A stretch of DNA of 64,000 nucleotides from Flectobacillus sp. BAB-3569 (GCF_002270355.1 NZ_NJFZ01000004.1:158770-222769); one strand, 5' to 3'; shown: positions 18,301 through 27,425, numbered from the stretch's first letter. Program-made: numbers and translations. Notes: generated by a model from the letters alone, not told the origin.

Positions 18301-18638
18301 GAAGGTACTACCTCTTTGGGTTTATCTTCTGCTTTTCCTGCATCACTTGCTCCTTCACGGAAGTATAAAGGCATACCATCATCCTGTTTTTTAGGACTTG
18401 GTGCTGGTGCTTCCTCTACTACTTTTGGTACAACTGGTGCTGCTGGTTGCATACCTTCGAGTAAGCTATCATTGCGATATTCTTTCGCCAATAATTTTAG
18501 CTGCTCGAAATTCAACTTGGTATTGGGGTTGTTATCAACCTTGTGACCTTTGGCAGAGAGATATTGAACAATGGTTGAGATTCCCACGTTAATCTGCTTT
18601 GCCACAAGGCTCAAACGCATCATTTTATCTTCTGCCAT
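15366..18638 (-). CDS. infB: Translation initiation factor IF-2 with long low-complexity linker
   Basis: The GTPase that brings fMet-tRNA to the 30S subunit, 1090 aa. An IF2_N helical domain is at residues 3-60, then about 450 residues of Pro/Glu/Gln/Asn-rich linker including an Asn run, a second IF2_N-like domain ([19 protein letters not shown], about 515-580), the G domain from about 595 with GHVDHGKTS and DTPGHEAF, then domains II, III and IV ending in [12 protein letters not shown] and [15 protein letters not shown]. The G4 motif reads SKVD rather than the usual NKxD. The family is often 850-1050 aa in this phylum, so the size is at the upper end. It is the last gene of rimP-nusA-infB. 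Confidence 0.97.
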   Translation of the reverse strand: MAEDKMMRLSLVAKQINVGISTIVQYLSAKGHKVDNNPNTKLNFEQLKLLAKEYRNDSLLEGMQPAAPVVPKVVEEAPAPSPKKQDDGMPLYFREGASDAGKAEDKPKEVVPSTEPEKISARAEVTFKVLGKIELDGKGNPVPPKPVTPPVEPKPEPKVESVIVETPVVETKAPEVPQPIAAPTETPAPVAPTPTTTEPKAELPVVVAPTQNENTPKEEVVVESKKVIAEENPIVKAEPAPVVEEKKQPEPQSQPVAKTETPTAAEVKAQPQAQVQQGNRPQQHNQQANQQRNNQQNQQGQKPNNNQSNQNKLQNPVQQPQQPKPQPKRYDEVPTDRNIELIEAKGETLKGLTVLGKIELPVEQPRSSNNKNKKKRKRIKPAEKVTEAEIRNEKGAPRPKKDEPSKPGDGNKKPQGPNSGGGNNNHNHNNNNNNNNSNNNNNKKKPKKDEKEEVSDKQIQEQIKATMARLQGQTSKANFGAKERREKRKVRAEREEKRQMREEEEAKILKVTEFISASELASLMDVSVNEVISTCMSLGMFVSINQRLEADIIAIIAEEFDFEVQFVSAEEEVEAALQEEADAPETLEMRAPIVTIMGHVDHGKTSLLDYIRRAKVAAGEAGGITQHIGAYSVKQEDGRRITFLDTPGHEAFTAMRARGAKVTDVAIIVIAADDAVMPQTEEAINHAMVAGVPIVFAFSKVDKPGANTDRVREQLAARNILVEEWGGKYQSQEISSKSGMGVNELLEKVLLEAELLELKANPNKRAVGTVVEASLDKGRGYVANILVQAGTLRVGDMMLAGAHYGRVKAMFDYRGKKLKEAGPAIPVQVLGLSGAPAAGDKLNVMENERDAREIANKREQIIREQSLRTRKHITLEEIGRRKAIGTFKELNVIVKGDVDGSVEALSDSLLKLSTEEVQVRIIHKGVGQVSESDVLLASAADAVIVAFQVRPSTNARRLAETEQIEIRTYSVIYQAIDEIRDAMEGLLAPTFEESVTANIEVRDVFKISKVGTVAGCYVLEGNVKRNNKIRVVRDFVVVHEGEISALKRYKDDVAEVKFGYECGLSIKNFNDIQEGDIIECYEMKEVKRTL

Positions 18639-18712
18639 ACTTTTGCTTATCTCCTTTTCTATAATACTAATTGATTAATGTTATGAATGTTTCTGTTTTG
18701 TCTGCATTTTCA

Positions 18713-18834
18713 TCAAATAGAAACCTATTTGAGAAAACCTGTTGACCGGATTGAATGATAGAATAGTTTTGAATTGAGTAAATGATATGCTCAAGCCGAA
18801 GCTTGAAGTTTTCGAACAACTATTCTATCATTCT
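18713..18834. repeat. Two hairpins in the nusA-infB spacer
   Basis: First hairpin: TCAAATAGG and CCTATTTGA with loop AAA (18713-18733). Second: GAATGATAGAATAGTT (18754-18769) and AACTATTCTATCATTC (18819-18834), perfect 16-bp arms, with an inner stem TCAAG/CTTGA in the loop. The spacer is 215 bp. Neither is followed by a convincing T-tract on the minus strand, so they may be repeats, mRNA processing sites or control elements. Confidence 0.6.
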
Positions 18835-18853
18835 ATCATTCACTCAATCAATC

Positions 18854-20101
18854 TTATTCAAACTCAGAACGTAAAATAGACAGTACTTCGTTCACTGTCT
18901 CTTCTTCCAATTCAGTACGACGAACAAGTTCTTCGCTACTCAATTTAAGTACTTGCTTGGCTGTATCTAGACCAATACGGTGAAGTTCTTCCAAGATCCA
19001 GTCTTCGATTTCGTCTGAGAATTCTGTCAAATCCACATCCTCATCGTCTACTTCTTCTTGTTTGATATCACGGTACACGTCTAGCTCGTAACCTACTAGC
19101 TTACCCGCAAGCTTAATATTTTGTCCACCTTTACCAATTGCCAAAGACACTTGATCTGGCTGTAAATACACCGCAATACGTTTACGCTCTTTATCGATGT
19201 TCATCGAGCTTACTTTAGCTGGGCTAAGCGCACGCGCTACCAACAACTCAAGGTTTTCGGTATAGTTGATTACATCGATATTTTCGTTCTGTAATTCACG
19301 AACAATTCCGTGAATACGCGAACCTTTCATACCTACACAAGCTCCTACTGGATCGATGCGATCATCATAAGATTCAACAGCTACTTTAGCACGTTCGCCT
19401 GGCTCACGTACAATTCTGCGAATCATGATTTGACCATCATAGATTTCAGGGATTTCTTGCTCAAATAATCTTTCCAAAAATACTGGAGAAGTACGAGACA
19501 AAATGATTTTTGGCGTACCATTATTCATTTCTACACGGTGGATAACCGCACGTACTGGCTCACCTTTTTTGTAGCGATCCTTAGAAATCATTTCTGCTTT
19601 AGGCAAAATCAATTCATTCTTTTCTGCATCAGAAATGATTAATTCTTTACCAACAATTTGGTAAACATCGCCAGAAACCATCTCACCTACCAAGTCTTTG
19701 TACTTGTCGTAAAGACTTTCTTTTTCAAGGTCTTTAACCTTTTGGATTAGGGTTTGACGAGCCGTTTGAACTATACGGCGACCAAAGTCTTCTAGCTTCA
19801 CCAATTCAGCCACCTCTTCGCCAATTTCGAAGTCAGGCTGGATTTTACGAGCTTCTTCCAATGGAATTTTGTCATAGTCCCAAATATCTTCTGAGTTGTC
19901 ATCGACAATCTCGCGGGTACGCCACATTTCTAAGTCCCCGCTTTCCGGGTTGATGATTACATCGAAGTTGGCATCTGTTCCGTATTTTTTACGAATCATC
20001 GTACGAAACACCTCTTCCAACACCTTAATCATCGTCGGGCGGTCAACGCTTTTCTCTTTGGCAAAATCCGCAAACGACGCTATTAACTCTGCACTATTCA
20101 T
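18854..20101 (-). CDS. nusA: Transcription termination/antitermination factor NusA
   Basis: NusA, 415 aa, binds RNA polymerase and modulates pausing and termination. The N-terminal polymerase-binding domain (MNSAELIASFADFAKEKSV), S1 domain (GEMVSGDVYQIVGKELIIS), and two KH domains (VGACVGMKGSRIHGIVREL and VSLAIGKGGQNIKLAGKL) are all visible. The C-terminal helical region (about 360-415) is a helix-hairpin-helix-like segment. Length fits Bacteroidota NusA without extra acidic repeats. It follows rimP and precedes infB, the conserved operon order. Confidence 0.97.
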   Translation of the reverse strand: MNSAELIASFADFAKEKSVDRPTMIKVLEEVFRTMIRKKYGTDANFDVIINPESGDLEMWRTREIVDDNSEDIWDYDKIPLEEARKIQPDFEIGEEVAELVKLEDFGRRIVQTARQTLIQKVKDLEKESLYDKYKDLVGEMVSGDVYQIVGKELIISDAEKNELILPKAEMISKDRYKKGEPVRAVIHRVEMNNGTPKIILSRTSPVFLERLFEQEIPEIYDGQIMIRRIVREPGERAKVAVESYDDRIDPVGACVGMKGSRIHGIVRELQNENIDVINYTENLELLVARALSPAKVSSMNIDKERKRIAVYLQPDQVSLAIGKGGQNIKLAGKLVGYELDVYRDIKQEEVDDEDVDLTEFSDEIEDWILEELHRIGLDTAKQVLKLSSEELVRRTELEEETVNEVLSILRSEFE

Positions 20102-20204
20102 TGGTTCATAATTTTTAATGATTGAATAACTTGACAGAAAAGACTCTGGAGTGTTGAATTATTACTAATTCGCTCAACAAGTTCTACGCCAAGCAACGCA
20201 GCCA

Positions 20205-20675
20205 CTATTTAAACGATATTTGTACCTTTGCTTTTTCTATATTCAAAAATGAAATAAATTCTGGTTCGATTACTTCACCTTTTTTCAGTTTCTTTTTAGG
20301 CTCTTCCAACAGAATAATTCCATCCTCTTTTACTTCTTGTAGTACTCCTACTTTCTCGGCACCATCTTTGAACTGAACTTTGAGCGTACGATCAATATTC
20401 TTGATGTACTGACGGGTCAATACTAGAGGTTGGTCAATACCTGGAGAAGACACTTCAAGGTTGTAAGCTGTTGGAATGAGTTCTTGTGCTTCGATACCAT
20501 TAGCTAATTTTCGGCTAATTTTGGCACATTCCTCAATTTTGATGCCCTCATCTGAATCCACTAAAATCGTGATATTGATACGTGTTTTTAGGACATTGAC
20601 TTGTAAATCCACCACGAAAAACAATCCGTTTTCGAGAAGTGGCTCAAGCATTTCTGCAATTTTATCTTTTAACAT
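20205..20675 (-). CDS. rimP: Ribosome maturation factor RimP
   Basis: RimP, 156 aa, assists 30S assembly around the S12/S19 region. The N-terminal domain has GLFFVVDLQVN, INITILVDSDEGIKIEECAKISR, and the conserved YNLEVSSPGIDQPL motif; the C-terminal SH3-like domain follows. It is the first gene of rimP-nusA-infB, with a promoter at 20834-20864 and a hairpin in the leader. Confidence 0.95.
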   Translation of the reverse strand: MLKDKIAEMLEPLLENGLFFVVDLQVNVLKTRINITILVDSDEGIKIEECAKISRKLANGIEAQELIPTAYNLEVSSPGIDQPLVLTRQYIKNIDRTLKVQFKDGAEKVGVLQEVKEDGIILLEEPKKKLKKGEVIEPEFISFLNIEKAKVQISFK

Positions 20676-20784
20676 ACTTGTTTTTGAAGCCTACAGGAAA
20701 GAAAAAAGAAAGCATGAAGATGAAAAACTCTAGAAAACCACCGCTTCACCCTCCTCTATGACTTTCTGGTCTGAACGTGTAATA

Positions 20785-20820
20785 CAAAATAAAAAAGAGG
20801 GATTTCCGACCCCTCTTCCT
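20785..20820 (-). terminator. Terminator-like hairpin in the rimP leader (possible attenuator)
   Basis: On the minus strand AAGAGGG pairs with CCCTCTT across a 9-10 nt loop and runs into TTTTATTTTG, a classical intrinsic terminator. It lies after the GNAT stop (20887) and also after the promoter proposed for rimP (20834-20864), so it would sit at the 5' end of the rimP transcript. It could simply end the GNAT transcript, or regulate the operon. Confidence 0.75.
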
Positions 20821-20833
20821 AATTTTTCTGTTA

Positions 20834-20864
20834 CAAAATTAGTACTTTTTTTATAAAAAAACAA
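20834..20864 (-). promoter_or_regulatory. Promoter of rimP-nusA-infB
   Basis: TTG (20862-20864, within TTTTTG) and TAATTTTG (20834-20841) on the minus strand, 20 nt apart, match the Bacteroidota consensus. Predicted transcription start near 20827, leader about 150 nt. Confidence 0.65.
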
Positions 20865-20886
20865 AAAGATGTTATTTTTTCCTCTT

Positions 20887-21327
20887 TTAGAGAAGCGTAG
20901 GTACAAGAAAACTAAAGCCGTGTTTATCAAAGCCTAAGGATTCATAAAAAGCATGTGCTTCGACCCTCTTTTGATTGCTTGAAAGCACTAGTTTGTAACA
21001 TCCTGCTTCGCTGCAAACTTGCATAGCATACTTCATCATTTGTCTGCCTATTCCTTTTCCCTGTAAATTTTCTTGTACTGCTACATCTTCGACAATTCCT
21101 GATGGCGTGCCTCTATGTGCCAAATTGTCCATTATTAACAAAGCAAAAGTACCTATCACTTGGCGTTCTTGCTCGGCTACATATACCTTGTAATTGGGAT
21201 AGCTAGACATTTTTTGAAATAATACTTCTGCTTCCGACAGAGATAATACTTGACCTTTGTCCAACACCTCTGCATATAATTGGAGAATTGATGGCAAATC
21301 GCTTGTGGACGCTTGACGAATTAACAT
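20887..21327 (-). CDS. GNAT family N-acetyltransferase
   Basis: A 146-aa GCN5-related acetyltransferase. MLIRQASTSDLPSILQLY opens the fold; VEDVAVQENLQGKGIGRQMM contains the acetyl-CoA pyrophosphate-binding Q/RxxGxG/A motif; YKLVLSSNQKRVEAHAFYESLGF is the C-terminal motif. ATG at 21325-21327 is preferred to an upstream in-frame start that adds 21 residues unlike the family start. The acceptor substrate is unknown. It lies upstream of rimP on the same strand but probably has its own transcript. Confidence 0.88.
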   Translation of the reverse strand: MLIRQASTSDLPSILQLYAEVLDKGQVLSLSEAEVLFQKMSSYPNYKVYVAEQERQVIGTFALLIMDNLAHRGTPSGIVEDVAVQENLQGKGIGRQMMKYAMQVCSEAGCYKLVLSSNQKRVEAHAFYESLGFDKHGFSFLVPTLL

Positions 21328-21520
21328 GAATTGAATGATTAGAGATTGAGCAAATAAGTAATCCGATTTTCTAAAGTAATTATTTTTCACAAAAAATAAC
21401 TACTGCGACCTGATAATCAGAAGCCAATATGTCACTTTACACTTTCTCTTCGTTCTTGTTTCGTCTTCATTTTTTACAAAATACTAACGTTCTGTTACGG
21501 ATTAACTCATCTGCGTTGAT

Positions 21521-21528
21521 TACCTTTG
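21521..21528 (+). promoter_or_regulatory. TACCTTTG -7 element of the DUF4833 gene
   Basis: TACCTTTG lies 36 nt before the ATG at 21565; no clear -33 TTG at 19-20 nt. Confidence 0.45.
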
Positions 21529-21564
21529 CAGACTTAAAATTATAACAGGACTATTTCAAAAATA

Positions 21565-22152
21565 ATGCAACTCTCAAAAGTCACTCAGACAGCCATATTC
21601 ACCTTTGTAGTATCTCTGTCATTGTTCGTTAATCACTCAGAAAGCTTTGCGCAAAAAAATAAGCATAATACTCCCGCATCAGTCGAACAGTTTCCTATTC
21701 CAGCCGATGGGCCAAATCGCCTTTTTTATATTCAGCGTAGCTCCAATATCAACACTATCCTCTATGACGCTAATGTATTGCCTAACAATAAATTAGACCA
21801 CAAAAACCCTGTCCACACTTATTGGATTAGATATACCGAAGGTGGCAAAAAGCAGGAGTTATCTAACATTCAAAGAACTTTAGCGTATGGCTTGCATACC
21901 AGTGCTCTTGAAGGTGAAGCTAATGCTTATGAAGGTCACTTTTTAGCTTATCGAAAAAGAAGATTTATTGTAAAATTAGATAGTCATGGCGAAGCTATTG
22001 CCTTGTTTCCCATTAACGGAAAAATGCAAATCCTGAAAAAAGTATTTGTGAGTGTAGATGAGAGTGGTTTGATGCCTTCTGTCAACTATATTGAGCTTTG
22101 GGGTAAAGACGCAACAACTGGTAAAGATGTATATGAGAAGTTCAAGCCGTAA
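21565..22152 (+). CDS. DUF4833 domain secreted protein
   Basis: A 195-aa protein with a Sec signal (residues 1-29, ending SFAQ). The mature part begins FPIPADGPNRLFYIQRS and contains HPVHTYWIRY-like text (NPVHTYWIRYTEGG), LAYGLHTS and VDESGLMPSVNYIELWG, the pattern I associate with DUF4833. No enzymatic motif is evident and no lipobox. It is monocistronic with a strong terminator. Function unknown. Confidence 0.75.
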   Translation: MQLSKVTQTAIFTFVVSLSLFVNHSESFAQKNKHNTPASVEQFPIPADGPNRLFYIQRSSNINTILYDANVLPNNKLDHKNPVHTYWIRYTEGGKKQELSNIQRTLAYGLHTSALEGEANAYEGHFLAYRKRRFIVKLDSHGEAIALFPINGKMQILKKVFVSVDESGLMPSVNYIELWGKDATTGKDVYEKFKP

Positions 22153-22193
22153 ATTCTCTTTAGTGATTGAATATTACCGTGTTTGCTTCAGTA

Positions 22194-22236
22194 AAATACA
22201 ATGCCTGCAAGAGATGTTCTTGCAGGCATTGTATTT
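22194..22236. terminator. Long bidirectional terminator between DUF4833 gene and rimO
   Basis: Perfect arms AAATACAATGCCTGCAAGA and its complement around a 4-nt loop; it overlaps the last bases of rimO. Confidence 0.9.
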
Positions 22237-23545
22237 ATTTAGCTAATTCGCCGTACAAATCAAATTCTTCGGCTGAGGTGATTTTTACATCTGCAAAATC
22301 GCCTAAACGAACATATTGACTAGCTGGAATTAAGACTTCGTTATCTACTTCTGGTGAGTCGAATTCTGTTCTACCAATAAAATATCCTCCTTCTTTACGG
22401 TCAAAAAGCACTTTGTAAGTATTGCCAATTTTTGCTTGATTCAATTCCAGAGAGATTTCTTGCTGTAATGCCATAATTTCGTCGGCACGTTCTTGTTTTA
22501 CTTCTTCTAGAATATCGTCTTCGAAAGTGTGAGAGTGCGTATTTTCTTCGTGTGAGTAGGTAAATACGCCAAGACGGTCAAAACGCATTTTTTCAACAAA
22601 TTGATAAGTTTCTTCAAAATCCTCTTCCGTTTCACCTGGGTGACCAGAAATCAAGGTTGTACGCAAAGCAATATTAGGTACTTTGTCACGGATGGCGTGG
22701 ATTAAATCTTCTGTTTTTTCACGAGTAATACCACGGCGCATTCTCTTCAATACCTCTGTTGAGCCACTTTGTAAAGGCATATCCAAATAGTTACAGATAT
22801 TTGGTTTGGCAGCCATTACATCCAATACGTCCATTGGAAAGCCAGCTGGGTATGCATATTGCAAACGAATCCAATCCATACCTTCAATGTCTGATAGACG
22901 GTCGAGTAATTCAGAAAGATTACGTTTTTTGTAAATATCTAATCCGTAATATGTAAGATCTTGTGCAATAAGGATAAGCTCTTTTGTTCCTCTTTTTACC
23001 AAAGATTTAGCTTCAGTTACGAGCTCGTCGATTGGGCGAGAAACATGACCTCCACGCATCAATGGAATTGCACAAAACGAACATGGGCGATCACAACCTT
23101 CCGCAATTTTCAGATAGGCATAGTGTGCTGGAGTTGTCAACAAACGCTCGCCAATCAATTCATGCTTGTAGTCTGCCTTGAGGGTTTTGAGTAGTCGAGG
23201 CAATTCGTTTGTACCAAAAAAAGCATCCACTGTTGGGATTTCCTTTTCCAAATCATCCTTATAGCGGTGCGACAAACAGCCTGTTACGTACAGTTTATCA
23301 ATAACTCCAGCTTCTTTGGCATCTACATATCGTAAAATCGTATCGATAGATTCTTGTTTGGCATTATCAATAAAACCACAAGTATTTACAATAACAATAT
23401 TTGAATCGTCCTTTTTAGACTCGTGGCTTACATTCATACCGTTGCCTTTGAGCTGAGTATAAATCACTTCAGAGTCTACCAAGTTTTTGCTACAACCTAA
23501 TGTAACTATATTTACTTTATTTTTCTTTAACGTTTTCGTTTTCAT
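22235..23545 (-). CDS. rimO: Ribosomal protein S12 methylthiotransferase
   Basis: A 436-aa radical-SAM enzyme that adds a methylthio group to the conserved Asp of ribosomal protein S12. The UPF0004 domain (VNIVTLGCSKNLVDSEV, with cysteines also at VNTCGF and VTGCLS) holds one 4Fe-4S cluster; the radical-SAM motif EGCDRPCSFCAIP holds the second; a TRAM domain closes the protein. RimO is told from MiaB by the N-terminal GCSKN context and the Bacteroidota RimO pattern IPLMRGGHVSRPIDEL. A TAACTTTG box (minus, 23641-23648) may be its -7 element. Confidence 0.93.
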   Translation of the reverse strand: MKTKTLKKNKVNIVTLGCSKNLVDSEVIYTQLKGNGMNVSHESKKDDSNIVIVNTCGFIDNAKQESIDTILRYVDAKEAGVIDKLYVTGCLSHRYKDDLEKEIPTVDAFFGTNELPRLLKTLKADYKHELIGERLLTTPAHYAYLKIAEGCDRPCSFCAIPLMRGGHVSRPIDELVTEAKSLVKRGTKELILIAQDLTYYGLDIYKKRNLSELLDRLSDIEGMDWIRLQYAYPAGFPMDVLDVMAAKPNICNYLDMPLQSGSTEVLKRMRRGITREKTEDLIHAIRDKVPNIALRTTLISGHPGETEEDFEETYQFVEKMRFDRLGVFTYSHEENTHSHTFEDDILEEVKQERADEIMALQQEISLELNQAKIGNTYKVLFDRKEGGYFIGRTEFDSPEVDNEVLIPASQYVRLGDFADVKITSAEEFDLYGELAK

Positions 23546-23714
23546 TCAATTAGTTGCTTGAAAGTCGTTTTCTAGCTTAATAAAATTTGTAATTGCGAGA
23601 ATTATCAGTTTTCAACATTTCTCCATTTTAATTAAGTCTGCAAAGTTACAACAAAAAACTTAGAAATGAGGATTTTGGTAAACTTGGGTCAAGCATCGAG
23701 GTTATAATTTATAG

Positions 23715-23759
23715 AAAAAGGCTGTGCGAAACCTTTATCGTTTCTCACAGCCTTTTTTT
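23715..23759. terminator. Terminator after the VWA-like lipoprotein gene
   Basis: AAAAAGGCTGTG and CACAGCCTTTTTT form a 12-bp stem, directly adjoining the stop at 23758-23760. Confidence 0.85.
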
Positions 23760-24570
23760 ACAATTCTTCTACTTCAGTACTTACGCCCAATTCGGCAAAT
23801 AGTCTTTCCCAATACGCCGAAACGGCTGGGTTGTTGACACGAGTTGAAGCCGTTGGTTCAAAAGGTTTGGCAACAAATACCTGTATTGAAGTCAGGTTAT
23901 TGAGATTTGCTTTTAAATTACTGGCATCTTCTCTGGCCCAACCTACTGCGGCGGCGTCATCGACGGGAGGATTTTTGTGAAAATCGCGACGATGCTCGCC
24001 TTTCATGCTTTCGACCATGTCTGACAGATAATAGACCTTGACGTCATATCCTCTGGCAGCTTCTTTTTCAATCAATTCGAGCGAAGCCAGAATATCGGTA
24101 CTTTCATTGCTACTCGAGGTATTGCGAGCGCTTAGTTGTTTCACGACTAACTGCTTGAAAATACTTTTTTCTTTGCCCAAATCCAGTAAAAACTCTGTTT
24201 TGAGAGCTTCTGAGTCGTTGGCATTTGAGCCTTCAGTCTCCTCCATGTCGGTACGACTGATTACTTCCGCCACTTTAGCTTTTGCGGTGTTTTCATGGAT
24301 AAAATACACAATTAACTTATCGCCTTTTCCTCTGATATTCTTCTCTACTAAGTCATTGATAATTTTTGTGTATTTCTCATTCGCAAAACCTTTATCCACA
24401 TTTACGCTCACTGATTTGTCGATAAATATCATAGAACAAACCTTTGTTTCGGGCAATGTGTTTTCTTGTTTTTTGTCTTGTCCTGAACAAGCCCAAAGTA
24501 CAAGGCCCACCAATATGGAAAGGCCAAAACTTATCAACTTGCTCGGAAGTTTAAATCCGAGAAATTTCAT
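23758..24570 (-). CDS. Lipoprotein with a von Willebrand A-like fold
   Basis: A 270-aa predicted lipoprotein: hydrophobic segment followed by LVLWAC, with the lipidated Cys at about residue 28. The mature domain starts with CSMIFIDKSVSVNVD, a D-x-S-x-S metal-ion-dependent adhesion site, followed by strands KLIVYFIHENT and VKVYYLSDMVESMKG that fit a VWA/Rossmann layout, and an EIERK-like closing strand IQVFVAKPFEP. A role in binding a partner at the cell surface is inferred only. It is preceded on the same strand by the 312-aa protein below (161-bp gap). Confidence 0.65.
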   Translation of the reverse strand: MKFLGFKLPSKLISFGLSILVGLVLWACSGQDKKQENTLPETKVCSMIFIDKSVSVNVDKGFANEKYTKIINDLVEKNIRGKGDKLIVYFIHENTAKAKVAEVISRTDMEETEGSNANDSEALKTEFLLDLGKEKSIFKQLVVKQLSARNTSSSNESTDILASLELIEKEAARGYDVKVYYLSDMVESMKGEHRRDFHKNPPVDDAAAVGWAREDASNLKANLNNLTSIQVFVAKPFEPTASTRVNNPAVSAYWERLFAELGVSTEVEEL

Positions 24571-24731
24571 TTTTCTTGTTTAACATTATATATGAGGATG
24601 ATAAAATTACAATTCAAAATCCAAGAAGGTTCATCAAATTGACCAATCTATTGTGCAAACAGATAAACGGGCGTTTTGTCTTATGAATTGTAAAGTTAGC
24701 CATAGGTCATAAAGTACAAATGCTTCATTTC

Positions 24732-25670
24732 TTACTTCTGTGACCTTCCTACCGTCACCTGCTTCGATTGTACTAATCGCGCTACCGTGGTCGTTACCTT
24801 GCCATTTTCGGTTGTTGTATACTCCCAATTTAGTATTTTAAAAGGAAATTGGGCTTCGAATACAATACTAACTTTACGATGTTTTTCTGGATATTCTATC
24901 GTATAATTCTTCAAAACTTGCTTACTCAACGAGTCTGTTTTCTCTTCAAGCGTAGTTTTGCATGAAATAGCTTCTACCTTTTGATTTGTACTACGAAGGT
25001 ATTCAAGACTAGGAATCATTTCGGCTTCTCCGTCTGGTAAAGTCTGTGGATTCAGGCGTATACGATTCCATATTTCGTCTTCGAGCCATGCCGTTTTTAC
25101 ACTCGTATCTTGTTGAGCTTTTGCTTGAAAATCGCTTTTACCTTCATACAAAAATGTCTGACCTTTCCAGTTCAATTGGCTGTATTCCTGTCCTCGTGTA
25201 TTTTGTTTAGCATAATCTACCTTTAATGCATGAGGAAATACCACATAATTTGTGGGCGTAAAAGTAGAGTTCGTCAAAGAATATTCATATACTCCTGAGG
25301 CTATTTTCTGTATTAAATTTTGTTTGAGTACAGTTGTAGACGCAGATTTGTCAGATGAAGTAGTCTGCATACGTTTTTTTGTATCAAAATCTACCATCGT
25401 AAATACCAGTTGTATTTGACCTTTCTGCTGGCTTGTATCCATAGTTTGTGTTAATTCATAGGTATTAAGCTCCGACAATCCTGTATTCCAATATTGTTGA
25501 AAAGCTTGATCTTTGGCAAGAGGATTATCTTCTAATGGAGCGGTAGTATTAGTAGGTTTTTCTATTTGAAAAATAGTTGCTTTTTTAACAACAGCAAATA
25601 AGCAAGCCAAGATAATACAGAGAAAAAGGAAGTTTCCCCGAATCCATTTGTCGAGTATTTGTAGATTCAT
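24732..25670 (-). CDS. Conserved Bacteroidota envelope protein (often labelled Maf-like)
   Basis: A 312-aa protein with an N-terminal membrane segment (FLFLCIILACLFAVV). The mature part has DQAFQQYWNTGLSELNTYEL, GVYEYSLTNSTFTP, QEYSQLNWKG and LEDEIWNRIRLNPQTLPDGE, blocks I recall from a Bacteroidetes family that databases often call septum formation inhibitor Maf although it does not look like the Maf nucleotide pyrophosphatase. The family is probably involved in an unknown periplasmic task; many repeat as surface lipoproteins. No lipobox is clear here. Function unknown. Confidence 0.65.
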   Translation of the reverse strand: MNLQILDKWIRGNFLFLCIILACLFAVVKKATIFQIEKPTNTTAPLEDNPLAKDQAFQQYWNTGLSELNTYELTQTMDTSQQKGQIQLVFTMVDFDTKKRMQTTSSDKSASTTVLKQNLIQKIASGVYEYSLTNSTFTPTNYVVFPHALKVDYAKQNTRGQEYSQLNWKGQTFLYEGKSDFQAKAQQDTSVKTAWLEDEIWNRIRLNPQTLPDGEAEMIPSLEYLRSTNQKVEAISCKTTLEEKTDSLSKQVLKNYTIEYPEKHRKVSIVFEAQFPFKILNWEYTTTENGKVTTTVARLVQSKQVTVGRSQK

Positions 25671-25829
25671 ATCTAAGAAGTTTGTTGAATTGTTTCACAG
25701 CAAGTTACACATTTTAGTCAAAATCACTAACTTGTGTAAGGATGGTTAGGCGTATTTGTTTCTCACTTACCTTTTCCTATGACAAAAAGCCCCATCATCT
25801 TTCATTACTAATCAACCTTTATATAGCTC

Positions 25830-27425
25830 ATGCATACAATTTTACGCATCAAACTCTTACTCCTGACACTATGCGCAGGCATCACTGCCATTGCCCAAAT
25901 TCCCAAAGCTCCCTCACGTACGGAAGGCGAAGGTCAATTTAATCGCATGATTATTCGAGGGGTCAACGTCATCAACGGAACGGGCTCTCCTATGCAAGGA
26001 CCTTGTGATATTGTTATCGAGAAAAACAAAATTACCCAAATCAAGGTAGTGGGCTATCCAGGCGTACCTATTGACCCAAAAGATAGACCCAAAGCGGATA
26101 AAGGCGACAAAGAATTAGATTGTACTGGTATGTACGTGCTCCCAGGTTTTGTAGATATGCACGGGCATATTGGGGGGCGTTCGCAAGGTACGCCAGCCGA
26201 GTATGTTTTCAAGCTATGGTTAGCGCATGGTATTACCACCATCCGTGACCCTTCGGCAGGAAATGGCTTGGATTGGGTACTAGACCAAAAGCAAAAGTCT
26301 GAAAAAAATGAAATCACTGCTCCTCGTATCTTGGCCTATACAGCCTTTGGTATGGGTTCGAAAGAAAGTATCACTACCGCAGATCAAGCTCGTGCTTGGG
26401 TAGAAGAAAATGCTAAAAAAGGCGCAGATGGTATTAAGTTTTTTGGCGCAAGACCCGAAGTTATGGATGCGGCTTTACGTCGCAACAAAGAATTGGGACT
26501 TCGCTCGGCTTGTCACCATGCGCAAGTAGATGTGGCTCGTTGGAATGTACTCAACTCTGCCAGAGCAGGCTTGACCTCAATGGAACACTGGTATGGCTTA
26601 CCAGAAGCGCTATTTGATAGCCAAACGATTCAGGACTATCCTGCGGATTATAACTATGGCAACGAACAAAATCGTTTTGAAGAAGCAGGTAAACTTTGGA
26701 AACAAGCTGCCAAGCCAGGCTCAAAACGTTGGAATGAGGTTATGGATGAATTGTTGAAACTTGATTTTACGATTGACCCCACTTTCAATATCTATGAAGC
26801 CAATCGCGAGTTAATGTTGGCTCGTCGTGCCGAATGGCATGAAGAATACACATTGCCTCAGTTATGGCGTTTTTATCAGCCTTCACGTGTTTCGCATGGC
26901 TCGTATTGGCAAGACTGGGGTACAGAGCAGGAAGTAGCTTGGAAAGAAAATTATCGTTTATGGATGAACTTTGTCAATGAGTACAAAAACCGTGGCGGAA
27001 GAGTAACCGCAGGGTCTGACTCTGGCTTTATATTCCAACTTTATGGCTTTGCGTATATCCGAGAGCTTGAGTTGCTACGAGAAGCTGGTTTTCATCCGCT
27101 TGAGGTCATCCGTGCGGCAACCCTCAAAGGTGCTGAGGCACTAGGTATGCAAGACAAAATTGGTAGTGTAGAGACTGGTAAGTTGGCAGATTTAGTAATT
27201 TTAGAAGAAAACCCTCTCAAAAATATCAAGGTTTTGTATGGTACTGGAGCCATTCACTTGACGGAAAGCAATGAAGTAAAACGTGTGGGTGGTGTAAAAT
27301 ACACCATCAAAGACGGCGTAATCTACGATGCGAAAAAACTCTTATCTGACGTTCGCAAAATTGTTGCTGAAGCGAAAAAGACTGAAAATTTTGAAATTTT
27401 TCAGCCAGGCCTAGAAAAGAAATAA
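25830..27425 (+). CDS. Secreted amidohydrolase-family metalloenzyme
   Basis: A 531-aa amidohydrolase (TIM-barrel metal-dependent hydrolase) with a Sec signal ending ITAIAQ (about residue 23). The metal-binding HGH is at residues 111-113 in GFVDMHGHIGG; further sites are GADGIKFFGARPE (possible carboxylated Lys), ACHHAQVDVAR, SMEHWYGLPE and TAGSDSGF with the catalytic Asp near 393. The C-terminal beta-sandwich DKIGSVETGKLADLVILEENP is typical. Relatives include imidazolonepropionase-like and prolidase-like enzymes; the substrate cannot be named. A terminator follows. Confidence 0.88.
   Translation: MHTILRIKLLLLTLCAGITAIAQIPKAPSRTEGEGQFNRMIIRGVNVINGTGSPMQGPCDIVIEKNKITQIKVVGYPGVPIDPKDRPKADKGDKELDCTGMYVLPGFVDMHGHIGGRSQGTPAEYVFKLWLAHGITTIRDPSAGNGLDWVLDQKQKSEKNEITAPRILAYTAFGMGSKESITTADQARAWVEENAKKGADGIKFFGARPEVMDAALRRNKELGLRSACHHAQVDVARWNVLNSARAGLTSMEHWYGLPEALFDSQTIQDYPADYNYGNEQNRFEEAGKLWKQAAKPGSKRWNEVMDELLKLDFTIDPTFNIYEANRELMLARRAEWHEEYTLPQLWRFYQPSRVSHGSYWQDWGTEQEVAWKENYRLWMNFVNEYKNRGGRVTAGSDSGFIFQLYGFAYIRELELLREAGFHPLEVIRAATLKGAEALGMQDKIGSVETGKLADLVILEENPLKNIKVLYGTGAIHLTESNEVKRVGGVKYTIKDGVIYDAKKLLSDVRKIVAEAKKTENFEIFQPGLEKK

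Noticed and set aside
18049..18546. Long plus-strand frames opposite infB, including a 165-aa frame
   Set aside because: They are shadows of the low-complexity IF-2 linker; composition mirrors its Pro/Glu/Ala codons.
24732..25670. Maf nucleotide pyrophosphatase
   Set aside because: The database label for this family is common but the sequence lacks Maf motifs and has a membrane anchor.
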